A DNA stretch of 64,000 bases from Desulfobacterium sp. GTDB lineage: Bacteria; Desulfobacterota; Desulfobacteria; Desulfobacterales; Desulfobacteraceae. Position 1 is the stretch's first letter, and each line of letters starts with the position of its first letter. Below, one piece after another: positions 27,771 to 37,357 of this stretch. The stretch lies in contig JAQYWC010000052.1 of NCBI GenBank assembly GCA_030145245.1, forward strand, positions 124,001 to 188,000, read 5' to 3'. The notes beneath the pieces were generated by a model, which did not search any database, was not told where the DNA came from, and was given only the letters and a program-made list of their open reading frames with translations. Both the position numbers and the translations under genes were made by a program.

Positions 27771-27800
27771 GACCCGGTTCGGTGGACGAACCGGGTCTTT
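27771..27800 (+). terminator. Terminator after fdhA1
   Basis: A perfect 11-base-pair stem (GACCCGGTTCG/CGAACCGGGTC, loop GTGGA) begins 14 bases past the fdhA1 stop and is followed by TTT. The T-run is short, so efficiency is uncertain. Confidence 0.7.
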
Positions 27801-27812
27801 GATTGTTGCTCA

Positions 27813-27883
27813 TCGCACATGAACAGATCCCATCTCTTATTGAGATAGGTGAGTTGGTATCAATTCGAGTGCAAACATCTATA
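27813..27883 (+). repeat. Dispersed intergenic repeat, copy 4
   Basis: It starts TCGCACATGAACAGATCCCA and ends GAGTGCAAACATCTATA, closely matching copy 3 in the right half (GGTATCAATTCGAGTGC). It has an inner hairpin ATCTC-TTATT-GAGAT. It lies between the two convergent fdhA genes, seven bases from the fdhA2 stop. Confidence 0.65.
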
Positions 27884-27890
27884 AACTTTA

Positions 27891-30656
27891 TCAGGCGGCC
27901 TTTCGTATGGTTATGGCGCACACCTTAAATTCGGGAATCTTTGCAACCGGATCCACTTTGGCATTGGTCAGGCGGTTGGCCGCAGCCTTTGCAAAGTGGA
28001 AGGGGATGAACAGGGTGCCGTCCACTGCCTTGGACGAGATTTTAAGTTTTGCCGTGATCTTTCCCCTGCGGGAAAGGACATCCACCATGGTGCCGTCTTC
28101 AAACCCAAGCCGTTGGGCGTCATTGGAAGAGATCTCCACAAAACACTCCGGGGACATGGTGTTGAGTCCCGGGCTCTTCATGGTCATGGTGCCGGTATGG
28201 TAGTGGTAAAGCACCCTGCCCGTGGTGAGCATGAACGGATAATCCTTGTCCGGCAGTTCCGCAGGGGGTCTGTGGTCGATGGCGTGGAACATGCCCTTGC
28301 CCCGGGTGAACTGCTGGGTGTGCAGGATGGGCGTTCCCGGATGGTCAGCCGTGGGGCAGGGCCAGTGGAGTCCCTCATTTTCGATTCTGTCCCAGGTGAT
28401 GCCGGCATAGGAGGGGGTAACTTTGGTGATCTCTTCAAAGATGGCATTGCTGTTGGGGTAGCTCATGGGATAGCCCATGCGGGTTGCGATCTCGCAGATG
28501 ATTCTCCAGTCCTCCCTGGCAAAGCCCGGGGCTTCCACGGCCTTTCTTACCCGCTGCACCCTTCTTTCGGTGTTGGAGAAGGTGCCCTCTTTTTCAGCAA
28601 AGCAGAAGGCGGGCAGCACCACGTCGGCCATTTTGGCGGTCTCCGTGAGAAAGATATCCTGGACCACGAGGAGGTCGAGATTTCCGATGGCCTTTTCCGC
28701 ATGGTTGAGGTCCGGATCGGACACCAGGGGATTTTCACCAACGATGTAGAGGGCCTTGAGCTCTCCGGTCCCGGCCTGTTCGATCATGTCGGTGGCGGTG
28801 AGGCCCGGCTTGGCCGGAAGATCGGTAACGCCCCAGGTCTTTTCGAACTTTGCCCTGGCAGCGTCGTCGTCCACCTTCTGGTAGGCGGTGAGGACGTTGG
28901 GAAGACCGCCCATGTCGCAGGCGCCCTGGACGTTGTTCTGGCCCCTCAGGGGATTGACGCCGCCCCCGGGAATTCCCAGGTTGCCGCAGAGCATGGAGAG
29001 GTTGGCCAGGGATTTGACGTTGTCGGTGCCTGTGGTGTGCTGGGTGATGCCCATGCAGTAGAGGATGCTTGCGTTCTTGGCTCCGGCAAAAGTCCTGGCC
29101 GTTTCTATGATATCTGTTGCGTTGATCCCGGTGATCGCCTCCACATAGTCGGGGGTGTAGGTTTCAACGGTTTTTTTGAGCTCTTCAAATCCTTCGCACC
29201 GGTTTTCCACAAAGGTCTTGTCAAAGAGATTCTCTTTGATGATCACGTTCATGAGGCCGTTGATCCAGGCGATGTCCGTGCCAAGCTCCGGTCTCAGCCA
29301 GGTGGCTGCGTGGTGGGAGAGCTTGATTCGTCTCGGGTCGACGACGATGAGGGTGGTTCCCCTGAGGGCCGCCCGCTTGACAAAGGTGGAGAGAACGGGA
29401 TGATTTTCGGTGGTGTTGGATCCTGTGACCAGGATCACCTCCGCGGTTTCAATGTCGGCGATGGTGTTTGTCATTGCGCCGGAACCAAAAGCTGCAGCCA
29501 GACCGGCTACGGTGGAGGAATGTCACAGTCGGGCGCAATGGTCGACATTGTTTGTCTTGAGCACAGCCCTTGCGAACTTCTGGGCGATATAGTTCTCTTC
29601 GTTGGTGACCCTGGCCGAGGTGAGCACCCCTATGCTATCGGAACCGTGGTCCTTTTTCACCTGTGTCAGGCTGTCTGCGACAAGGTCCAGGGCTTCGTCC
29701 CAGGTGGCGCCTTCGAGCTTGCCGTTCTTTCGGATCAGGGGGGAGGTGAGGCGTTCGGGGGATGCGACAAAGTCAAAACCGAACCGCCCCTTGACGCAGA
29801 GGCTGCCGTTGTTGGGCGGCACGTCGCCGGCACTGTTTACCTTGATGATCCGGTTGTGTTGGACATTGAGTTCTATCTGGCAGCCAACGCCGCAGTAGGA
29901 ACAGGTGGTGCGGACCTTCTGGGTTTTGACGAAGCGCTCGGGTTTCAGGGCGTGCTCTGTCACAAGGGCACCCACCGGACAGGCCTCGATGCACTCGCCG
30001 CAGAAGACGCAGTCCGAATCCTTGAGGGCAACATCTGCCCCGGCGACGATCTTTGTGTCAGCACCCCGGTAGCCGAAATCGATGGCGTTGTTCACCTGGA
30101 CCTCCCTGCAGGCCTGGACGCAGCGGCCGCAGAGGATGCAACGGGAAAAATCCCGGATGATAAAGGGGTTTACCCGTTCCATGGGGTATTTGCTTTCGGA
30201 CTGGGGAAGCCCTTTGGCCTTGACCTGGTATCGGTAGGCAAGGTCCTGGAGCTTGCACTCGCCCCAGACAGGGCAGAGATCCTGGGTGCCGTCCTCCTCA
30301 AGCACCTTGAGCTGGAACTGGGTCCAGTCCTTTGTGTCAAAGTCCCGGATGGCGCAGTTGTGGTGGCCCGAGGAGAGCATCAGCCGGATGATGGATCTTC
30401 TATCCTTGATTACTTCCTGGGACTCGCTGTAGACAACCATGTCGTTCGCGGCAGGCGTTGCGCATGAGGCGACAAGGTTGGGCGCGCCTTCAACCTCGAC
30501 GACGCAGATCCGGCAGGCGCCCGTGGGCGTAGCACCCTTCAGGTGGCACAGGGTGGGGATAAAGATGTTGTTGCGATGGGCAACGTCCAGAATGGTCTCG
30601 TCGGGCTCAAAGGTGAAACGTTTATTATCTATGGTGATAGTAGTCTCTTTTCCCAT
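27891..30656 (-). CDS. fdhA: Formate dehydrogenase alpha subunit, selenocysteine-containing (copy 2)
   Basis: A 921-residue paralogue of the gene at 24994 with the same domain order: [2Fe-2S] domain (TLCHLKGATPTGACRIC), His-Cys3 (HHNC), two ferredoxin motifs (CILCGRCVQAC, CVFCGECIEAC), CSYCGVGC, then HCARL-Sec-H with UGA at 29525-29523 (Sec378). The start is ATG 30656 with GGAGAGG seven bases upstream; the frame's TTG at 30671 includes that ribosome site and is rejected. It is convergent with fdhA1 and divergent from the RnfB-like fusion at 30849. The long plus-strand frame across it is a shadow. Confidence 0.93.
29494..29525 (-). promoter_or_regulatory. UGA codon with bacterial SECIS hairpin (fdhA2)
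   Basis: GTAGCC (29510-29505) pairs with GGCTGC (29499-29494, one G-T pair) around the loop GGTCT. The loop again begins 18 bases after the UGA, as in fdhA1. Confidence 0.85.
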
Positions 30657-30848
30657 GGGAATCCTCTCCAAAACTGTTGTTGCAAAGTTAACACCTCAAA
30701 ATAGTGATAGTTACATGATTCCTTTTCCAATGTCAATGCGATCATTTCCTAAATTTTGAATGATATCGTTGACATTTCCTCATTACCTGTTTATAAAAGT
30801 CAGTGACAATCTGGAAGCCCTATTAATATTGAACATGCGGAGGTAGCA

Positions 30849-32924
30849 ATGCTTGAAGCGGTTTTTTTGATGGGTGGTCTCGGTCTCGTGATAGGTGGAG
30901 CCCTGGCCCTTGCGTCTAAGGTTTTTTACGTCTATGTGGACCCGTTGGTAGCGGCGATCGACGATGTTCTACCCGGAGCAAACTGCGGCGGTTGCGGTTT
31001 CCCCGGATGCACGCCCAATGCCCAGGCAATTGCTGACGGAAACTCTACCCCCGACTCCTGTGTTGCTGCAGGCGCAGATGTCGCAGAGGCCATCGCCGGT
31101 CTCATGGGGGTCTCCATCGAGGCCAAGGAGCCTGAGTTGGCCCTGCCTGGATGTCACTACAGCATCGAAGATACGGATATCAAATATCTCTACGACGGAT
31201 TGTCGGATTGCAGGGCCGCAGCCCTTGTGTCCGGTGGCATGAAGGTGTGCAGCATCGGCTGCCTCGGTCTTGGCACCTGTGTCAAAACCTGTCCTTTTGG
31301 CGCCCTGAGCATGGGGGAGGATTCCCTTCCCAAGGTGGATCAGGAGAAGTGTACAGGGTGCGGGGCCTGTGAACGGGTCTGCCCGAAGAACATCATCCGC
31401 CTCACCTCCGTTACCCGCAGGATCATTAAGGAATATACCGAGGACGAGTGTGTTACCCCCTGCCAGAGGGCCTGCCCCACGGGCATCGACGTCCGTGAGT
31501 ATGTCCGGTTGATCCGCCACGGAGATCCCGGAGGCGCTGTCCAGGTGATCAAGGAGAGAAATCCCTTTCCGACTGTGATCGGGCGAATCTGTCCTGCCTT
31601 GTGCGAAGTCGCCTGCAGGCGGCAATACCTGGACGAACCCGTTGCCATCAATCACTTGAAACGATATGCCTGCGATATTGAGATGGATCTGGACAAGCGG
31701 GTCCTGCCCTATAAAGCCCCTGACACGGGGAAACGGGTGGCAGTGATCGGCGGCGGTGTGGAGGGGCTTTCCACTGCATTTTTCACGGCACGGCTGGGCC
31801 ATGAGCCAACGGTGTTCGAGGCAACCGCCCTGCTTGGCGGGCTCCTGCGGGTGGCGATCTCCGAGGACCGGCTGCCCCAGAATGTTCTGGACTGGGACAT
31901 CGAAGGGGTGCTCGAGATGGGGGTTAAAACCCGGATGAGCGCCAAAGCGGGACGTGACTTTACCATTCCATCCCTTTTAAAAGAGGGGTTTGAGGCGGTC
32001 TTTACTGCCACCGGCGGTTGGGACAACCGGCTTGCCCGGGGTGATGTCGCCGAACGCGCCACGGTGTTTCCCGGTGGCTACCTGTTGATAGATCTGCTTC
32101 GCACCGATATTGAAAAGAGCGAACGCATTCCCTGCGGGCGCAACGTGGTCATTGCCGGCGGCGGCATGATGATCCCCAACGCGGTCAAGATATGCAAGGA
32201 GCTGGGGGCTGAAACCATCACCGTGATTTCCAGGAAGCTTGCGGAAAATTCCTCCTTTGACAGCGAATCCCTTGAAGACATTCGCCGGGCAGGGGCTACG
32301 GTCCAATACAACACGGGCATCACCAGGCTTTATGGTGAAGAGGATCGCCTCACCCATATCGAGTATACTGAATTCGCGACAGGAACAAAGCATATTCTCC
32401 CGGCTGATACCCTGTTTCTGGCCTCAGGGCGTTTTCCTGAGCTGGTGTTTGTCCGCGCGGAAAAGCCGGACAAAGAGGATGAGACCCAGACTGATAGCCT
32501 TGCCCCATTGAGATGGGAGGGTATCGAGATATATAAAGAGCCGGTTAACCGGCGCGAACACGGTCTCCTTTCCAAGGGAGATGTCATCAGCGGATACAGC
32601 GCGGCAGTGGCTGCCATCAACGGCGGTCGCAAGGCTGCAGCATCCATACATCATCTGATGTATGGGCTTTCCCTTGAGTATCCGCCCAATCTTATAACAA
32701 AACAGAGCGTTCTCCAGGGTGTCAATCATCTGGAGGGTGTTCAAATATCACCCAGGAACATCATGCCTGCGGTGGATATCTCCAACAGAGGTAATGAGGA
32801 ATTGTTCAAGGGATTCAGCGACGAGACCGCAGTAAGTGAGGCGGAACGCTGCCTCCGGTGCGGGCTGATCTGTTACGAACGCTCCAAGCTGGAGGAAGGA
32901 AAAGAGGTCGATAGAATAACATAA
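30849..32924 (+). CDS. RnfB-like ferredoxin fused to a GltD/NfnB-like flavoprotein
   Basis: This 691-residue protein has three parts. Residues 1-75 are RnfB-like: an N-terminal membrane helix, then the CGGCGFPGC cluster (Cys46, 49, 54, 71). Residues about 125-185 hold two [4Fe-4S] motifs (CLGLGTCVKTC, CTGCGACERVC). From about 195 it is a GltD-type oxidoreductase: CQRACPTGIDVREYV, the FAD loop GGGVEGLS (about 299), a second nucleotide loop GGGMMIPN that is unusual for this family, and a final RCLRCGLIC. RnfB passes electrons between ferredoxin and membrane carriers, and GltD/NfnB proteins move them to or from NAD(P)H. It starts 193 bases from divergent fdhA2. A role in formate or ferredoxin electron transfer is inference. 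Confidence 0.85.
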   Translation: MLEAVFLMGGLGLVIGGALALASKVFYVYVDPLVAAIDDVLPGANCGGCGFPGCTPNAQAIADGNSTPDSCVAAGADVAEAIAGLMGVSIEAKEPELALPGCHYSIEDTDIKYLYDGLSDCRAAALVSGGMKVCSIGCLGLGTCVKTCPFGALSMGEDSLPKVDQEKCTGCGACERVCPKNIIRLTSVTRRIIKEYTEDECVTPCQRACPTGIDVREYVRLIRHGDPGGAVQVIKERNPFPTVIGRICPALCEVACRRQYLDEPVAINHLKRYACDIEMDLDKRVLPYKAPDTGKRVAVIGGGVEGLSTAFFTARLGHEPTVFEATALLGGLLRVAISEDRLPQNVLDWDIEGVLEMGVKTRMSAKAGRDFTIPSLLKEGFEAVFTATGGWDNRLARGDVAERATVFPGGYLLIDLLRTDIEKSERIPCGRNVVIAGGGMMIPNAVKICKELGAETITVISRKLAENSSFDSESLEDIRRAGATVQYNTGITRLYGEEDRLTHIEYTEFATGTKHILPADTLFLASGRFPELVFVRAEKPDKEDETQTDSLAPLRWEGIEIYKEPVNRREHGLLSKGDVISGYSAAVAAINGGRKAAASIHHLMYGLSLEYPPNLITKQSVLQGVNHLEGVQISPRNIMPAVDISNRGNEELFKGFSDETAVSEAERCLRCGLICYERSKLEEGKEVDRIT

Positions 32925-32957
32925 TGGCAGTTCTTTTGCAGTATTTGGAGAAAAAAC

Positions 32958-34916
32958 ATGGGTGCTGAACGGATTCTGGTTGTGGACGACGAGGCCAAGA
33001 TTCTGGGCAGCATGCAGGATTATCTTGTGATGGAAGGGTATGATGCGGACAGGGCATCCTGCGGTACGGACGCCATTGCCCTGGTTCAGGAGAAGCGGTT
33101 TGACCTGGTTATTCTGGATGTCTGCATGCCCGGTATGGACGGTTTCGAGGTCATGGATCATCTTTTGGATATTGATCCCGATCTTTTTGTGATCTTGATG
33201 ACGGGGTATGCCACGGTTGAATCTGCGGTCAGGGCGTTGAAGTTGGGGGCGTGGGATTATCTCAAGAAGCCCTTTAAGTTCGATGATCTGAGCAAGACGG
33301 TGAGGAACGCCCTGAAACAGAAACGGCTGATACGGGAGAACAGGAACGTTTCGGCCCGGCTGGAGGCTTCGGAGCGGCGGTACCGCTACATGGTCAGCAA
33401 TTCCCCGGATCTTATCTACACCCTTGATTCCAACGGCTGCTTCTCCTTTATCAATAATGAGTTCGAGCAGGTGTTGGGATACGGCCAGGCAGAGCTGTTG
33501 GGAAGACCGTTCAAGGCCATTGTCCATCCCGACGACCTGGAGGCGTGCGAGCGCGGTGCCATTGCCGGCACCCGGGAGCCGGAAGAGGGGGGGGGGCTTC
33601 AGATCCGTTTGAAGAAGGCTGTGACCAAGCCGGGGGATAGCTGTTTTTACAGCGGTTTTGTCTCGGTGGAGCTTAAGGCCACGGCCATGTATTTTCCGGA
33701 CGATGACGCCAAATCCGAGGTGTTTACCGGCACCTATGGGGTTGCAAGGGATGTGACCGAGCGCATCAACCTCCAGCAACAGCTCCATCAGGCCCAGAAG
33801 ATGGAGGCCATCGGAACCCTTGCCGGCGGCATTGCCCACGACTTCAATAACATTCTCATGGGAATTCAGGGGTATACCTCCCTGGTGAGAACCACCCTGG
33901 ATCCGGCAACTCCCGAGTACAGAAAGCTCGGCTGTGTGGACGATTATGTGAACTCAGGGTCGGACATGACCCGCCAGCTCCTGGGGTTTGCCCAGAAGAG
34001 CGACCATGAACTCTGCCGTCTCAACATCAACTATATTCTGAAGATGTCCGCCAAGATGTTCGGCAGAACCAAAAAGAGCATTGTTATCCGCCAGAACCTT
34101 CAAAAGGATCTCTGGAGCTGCGAGGTGGACGAGGGGCAGATCAAGCAGGTCCTGCTCAACCTCTATGTCAACGCCTGGCAGGCAATGCCCGGGGGCGGGC
34201 ATATCTATATCAAGACCGAGAATGTAAATGTGGCCAGGTCAAAGTACGGAGAGCTCGGTCTGCCAAAGCCCGGGCGCTATGTCAGGGTTTCCGTGGTGGA
34301 TTCGGGTGTGGGCATGGACAAGGGGATCATGGAGAGGATATTTGATCCCTTTTTTACCACCAAGGAGCTGGGGGGAGGAACGGGACTGGGCCTTGCCACG
34401 GCCTATGGGATCATCAAGAGCCACGGCGGCGCTTTCAGGGTGTTGAGCAAAAAGGGCGAAGGCAGCTCCTTTATCTTTTATCTGCCGGCAAAGCCGGCAA
34501 AGCATTCCTACAAAAAACTCGACAAAGAGACGCCCGAGATCATCAGCGGCAGGGGGACCATTCTTCTTGTGGATGATGAACAAGGGGTGATCGAGGTGTG
34601 CTCCGAGATGATAGAGAGCCTTGGTTATTCGGTAAAAGCTGTTACCAGCGGCCTTGCGGCTGTGGATCTCATGTCGGAGAAAGGGGGGGATATCGATCTT
34701 GTCATCCTCGACATGGTGATGCCGGAGATGAACGGGTTTGAGACCTTTGAACGGATCAAATCCATTGTTCCCGATGCCAAGGTGCTGATCTCCAGCGGAT
34801 ACAGCAAAAAAGATGATCTTGTGGATATCCTTGACTCAAACCTGGAGAACTTTATTCAGAAACCCTATGGAATGGCGATGCTGTCTGAAAAGATCAATAC
34901 TGTGTTCGACCTCTGA
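32958..34916 (+). CDS. Hybrid sensor histidine kinase (REC-PAS-HK-REC)
   Basis: This 652-residue soluble signalling protein has an N-terminal receiver (ILVVDDEAK, phospho-acceptor Asp54 in [11 protein letters not shown]), a PAS domain (about 140-270, [19 protein letters not shown]), a histidine kinase dimerisation motif [10 protein letters not shown] with His294, an ATPase domain ([27 protein letters not shown]) and a C-terminal receiver (Asp585 in [13 protein letters not shown]). There is no transmembrane segment and no DNA-binding domain, so output must go through a partner. It is 33 bases downstream of the RnfB-GltD fusion and probably cotranscribed, which suggests redox or energy sensing. 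The ligand cannot be told. Confidence 0.9.
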   Translation: MGAERILVVDDEAKILGSMQDYLVMEGYDADRASCGTDAIALVQEKRFDLVILDVCMPGMDGFEVMDHLLDIDPDLFVILMTGYATVESAVRALKLGAWDYLKKPFKFDDLSKTVRNALKQKRLIRENRNVSARLEASERRYRYMVSNSPDLIYTLDSNGCFSFINNEFEQVLGYGQAELLGRPFKAIVHPDDLEACERGAIAGTREPEEGGGLQIRLKKAVTKPGDSCFYSGFVSVELKATAMYFPDDDAKSEVFTGTYGVARDVTERINLQQQLHQAQKMEAIGTLAGGIAHDFNNILMGIQGYTSLVRTTLDPATPEYRKLGCVDDYVNSGSDMTRQLLGFAQKSDHELCRLNINYILKMSAKMFGRTKKSIVIRQNLQKDLWSCEVDEGQIKQVLLNLYVNAWQAMPGGGHIYIKTENVNVARSKYGELGLPKPGRYVRVSVVDSGVGMDKGIMERIFDPFFTTKELGGGTGLGLATAYGIIKSHGGAFRVLSKKGEGSSFIFYLPAKPAKHSYKKLDKETPEIISGRGTILLVDDEQGVIEVCSEMIESLGYSVKAVTSGLAAVDLMSEKGGDIDLVILDMVMPEMNGFETFERIKSIVPDAKVLISSGYSKKDDLVDILDSNLENFIQKPYGMAMLSEKINTVFDL

Positions 34917-34926
34917 TTGTAGCTTT

Positions 34927-35000
34927 CCGCATATGGATAAATTTTATTTCTTATTGCAGCAGGAAAAGCCGGTATTAATTCGAGGGCAAAGATCTATAGG
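34927..35000 (+). repeat. Dispersed intergenic repeat, copy 5
   Basis: It starts CCGCATATGGATAAATTTTA and ends GATCTATAGG. It lies 10 bases after the sensor kinase stop and before a bidirectional terminator. Confidence 0.6.
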
Positions 35001-35033
35001 AAGGAACTGCAGGGGAGGGGGCTGAACTAAGAA

Positions 35034-35067
35034 GGGGTGCAAGGATGTTTATCCTTGCACCCCTTTT
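35034..35067. terminator. Bidirectional terminator between sensor kinase and ppaC
   Basis: GGGGTGCAAGGAT pairs perfectly with ATCCTTGCACCCC (13 base pairs, loop GTTT), with TTTT on the plus side and a weaker T-rich flank on the minus side. It lies between convergent genes. Confidence 0.85.
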
Positions 35068-35078
35068 GCTGCTAACTA

Positions 35079-35999
35079 CTATGCAAAGGCTTTTTCAAGG
35101 TTGGGAACAACCTGTTTTTTACGGCTCATGACGCCGTCAAGCCATGCTTTGCTGTCCTTGGGAGCCACACCAAAGGCTTTCTCGATGACAGACTCGTCGT
35201 CAGAGGCGATGAGCATCTCGGAACCTTCTTTGATGATGTCTGTGAGGAGAAGGAATACGCTGTGACGTGCGCCTTCTTCCTTGAGGGCTACGATATCTTT
35301 CTCAAGATCAGCTTTGACCTTGTCAAGGATGGCGAGGTCGACAACCTCAAGCTGGCCAATGCCGACTTTTTTGCCGTTCATCTCAAAATCCTTGTAGTCA
35401 CGGAGGACGAGCTCACGTACAGGTGTTCCGTCAACTGCGGATTTCACCTTGAACATATCCATGCCGAGCTCCTGGGTGTCTGTGATGCCGGCAAGGGCAG
35501 CAAGACCTTCGCATGCCTTTTTATCGGCATCGGTGCAGGTGGCTGACTTGAAGATAACCGTATCACTCAGGATTGCGCAGAGCATGATGCCGGCGATATC
35601 TTTTGGGATCTCAACGTTATGGAAGTCGTACATGGACTTGATGACTGTACAGGTACAGCCTACAGGCCAGATCCAGCACTCGAGGGGCTGGGATGTTGTT
35701 ACGTCACCCATCTTGTGATGGTCGACAATACCGAGAATGTTGGCCTCAGCCAGGTCATCGGGGCTCTGGGCAAGATCAGAGTGATCTACCAGGAAGACAT
35801 CCTTGCCGGCATAGGAAGTGACAACGGCAGGTGCTGCAACGTTGAACTTCTCAAGTACGAATTTTGATTCAGGTGTCAGGTCTCCCTGCATCGCAGGTGC
35901 GATGTCCTGGCCGAGTTTCTTCTTGAGATCAGCCAGGGCGATTGCAGAACAGACAGAGTCTGTATCGGGATTCTTGTGACCAAATACTAAAATTGACAT
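35079..35999 (-). CDS. ppaC: Manganese-dependent inorganic pyrophosphatase (family II)
   Basis: This 306-residue DHH-family enzyme hydrolyses pyrophosphate to phosphate, pulling biosynthetic and, in sulfate reducers, sulfate-activation reactions forward. Metal ligands are visible in FGHKNPDTDS (residues 6-15), DHSDLA (about 72-77) and the DHH signature GIVDHHKMG (about 90-98). The C-terminal DHHA2 domain ends in SRKKQVVP, which binds substrate phosphate. Length is standard. The start has an AGGAGG site. It is monocistronic, with the terminator at 35034-35067. Confidence 0.94.
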   Translation of the reverse strand: MSILVFGHKNPDTDSVCSAIALADLKKKLGQDIAPAMQGDLTPESKFVLEKFNVAAPAVVTSYAGKDVFLVDHSDLAQSPDDLAEANILGIVDHHKMGDVTTSQPLECWIWPVGCTCTVIKSMYDFHNVEIPKDIAGIMLCAILSDTVIFKSATCTDADKKACEGLAALAGITDTQELGMDMFKVKSAVDGTPVRELVLRDYKDFEMNGKKVGIGQLEVVDLAILDKVKADLEKDIVALKEEGARHSVFLLLTDIIKEGSEMLIASDDESVIEKAFGVAPKDSKAWLDGVMSRKKQVVPNLEKAFA

Positions 36000-36201
36000 A
36001 AAGCCTCCTAATTTATATATGCACAGTTTGCATTAATTTGACGACCAATATAACCATTGACCATCCGTATCGTATTTACGTGTTATTGTCTGCCGTTAGA
36101 CAGACCACGTTTCTTATAAAATGGATTTGCGAGATACACAAGGAAAATTTTATTTAGTGATCCGGGGTCCGCCTGTACTGGTTTGAAGATCCTGCCCAGG
36201 G
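36000..36201. promoter_or_regulatory. Upstream region of ppaC with an inverted repeat
   Basis: An inverted repeat at 36078-36110 (ACGTG...TGTCT, loop, AGACA...CACGT) lies about 80 bases upstream of ppaC. It could be an operator or the terminator-like end of the methyltransferase gene; no T-run is present. Confidence 0.35.
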
Positions 36202-36843
36202 TCAGAACCCTTGCTTCTTTCCGATGTAGTAAAACCCGTTTGAACGGTGCTGGTGCATGGTGGCAAACACGGTCTCTTTAAATATCAGCTCCTCAAAAGC
36301 ATTTGTCAGCTGAACCATGTGATTTCGGCTGTGGTGGCGGAGCACAGCGCCGTCATCAAGTTCGAAAACACCGTAACTGCCTCTGTTGCACCGATTGTAA
36401 CGCTCCTGGTTGCGCGGGTCTGTGTTTATCATGAAGTCGGTGATGTAAACGATCCCGTTCTCCTTGAGCACTCTGTTGATCTCGCCCATGATCAACTCCT
36501 GGTGACTGTTATCCGGAATGCAGGTCAGCACCGCCATGAGGACCACCGCATCAAAGCTGTTGCTCCTGAAGGGAAGGGCAGGGCTTGCCTGGGCAAAATC
36601 AAGGCCGGGCAGGGACGATTTGCCCTGTTTAACCATCTGCCAGGAAAAATCGACACCTGTGATGTCGCTGTACCCCTGTCGGAAAAGCTGGTCCATGATG
36701 CGACCGTACCCACACCCGATATCCAGGAGAGTCGCCTGTTGCGATACATGGGCTTTGAAGAGATCAATATCAAGGGGGGTGGAAAATGTCGTGCCTGTGG
36801 CTTTTTTGTCCCAATAGTGTTTCTGGTCTTCGGGGATTTCCAT
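36202..36843 (-). CDS. Class I SAM-dependent methyltransferase
   Basis: This 213-residue protein has the SAM-binding motif I LLDIGCGYGRI (about residues 39-49), motif II DITGVDFSWQMVK, and the typical FDAVVLMAVLTCIPDN and EINRVLKENGIVYITDF segments of Methyltransf_11-type enzymes. The substrate is unknown. It is a single gene between ppaC and a REP-like element, reading toward ppaC. The start is ATG 36843, preceded by TAGGAGC on the coding strand. Confidence 0.8.
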   Translation of the reverse strand: MEIPEDQKHYWDKKATGTTFSTPLDIDLFKAHVSQQATLLDIGCGYGRIMDQLFRQGYSDITGVDFSWQMVKQGKSSLPGLDFAQASPALPFRSNSFDAVVLMAVLTCIPDNSHQELIMGEINRVLKENGIVYITDFMINTDPRNQERYNRCNRGSYGVFELDDGAVLRHHSRNHMVQLTNAFEELIFKETVFATMHQHRSNGFYYIGKKQGF

Positions 36844-36862
36844 GGCTTGCTCCTATTAATAT

Positions 36863-36885
36863 GGGGTCAGGCTTTCCTTGTTGCA
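36863..36885 (+). repeat. REP-like half-site
   Basis: GGGGTCAGGCTTTCCTTGTT matches the arm of the palindrome at 622-678 in its first 12 bases, then diverges. It lies upstream of the methyltransferase gene without an opposite arm. Confidence 0.45.
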
Positions 36886-37006
36886 CTTTTTGCCAGTCTG
36901 AGTATCAAATTCAGGTGAAAAGCACAATGTTCGTCATAAACGGACCAGGCTGGAAAATTATAACAGGTTGCATATATACGGTGGTCTGTGCTATTTATTA
37001 TAGGTT

Positions 37007-37339
37007 ATGAAACAGTATCTAATTGACGGGCTCAGACCCCAAGACCAAGAACGATTGAAACATTACCTTGATGAAAACTACGGACCCTGCGATCTCGGAG
37101 CGATCTACTGGGTGGAACTGGATCGCGATCTGCTGACTCCGTTGCAGAAAGAGCACAGCAAATGCGGCCCCCACCTCTTCGCCCTGGAGCTTGGCAAGTC
37201 AACCCTTGCCTGCGAACTGCTCGTGAGGATACGAACAAACATCAAATGCGACTGCATGGGTTATGCAACCCCCGGGCAGCGGGAGTGGCTCATCTCTTTA
37301 GTTGACGCCGTGTTGGAGAAACTTGAAATCGCAATTTGA
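37007..37339 (+). CDS. Unrecognised 110-residue protein upstream of RNase J
   Basis: The protein (MKQYLIDGLRPQDQERLKHY...) is a soluble, probably alpha/beta protein with a CDLGAIYWVELDRDLL segment and a CDCMGYATPGQREWL segment holding two of its cysteines. I do not recognise a named family. It is 18 bases upstream of the RNase J gene, so the two are probably cotranscribed. The start is ATG 37007. A ribosome site is weak (TAGGTT). Confidence 0.65.
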   Translation: MKQYLIDGLRPQDQERLKHYLDENYGPCDLGAIYWVELDRDLLTPLQKEHSKCGPHLFALELGKSTLACELLVRIRTNIKCDCMGYATPGQREWLISLVDAVLEKLEIAI

Positions 37340-37357
37340 TTCCTGGAGACCTTTAGG

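Noticed and set aside
29475-29525. Apparent split of fdhA2
   Set aside because: Same reason: UGA at the active-site Sec position with a matching SECIS hairpin.
27996-30467. Large plus-strand frame of 823 residues
   Set aside because: It is antisense to fdhA2, whose conserved motifs are complete; the plus-strand protein has no recognisable domain.
32748-33839. Minus-strand frame of 363 residues
   Set aside because: Antisense to the sensor kinase and the end of the RnfB-GltD fusion, with no recognisable domain.
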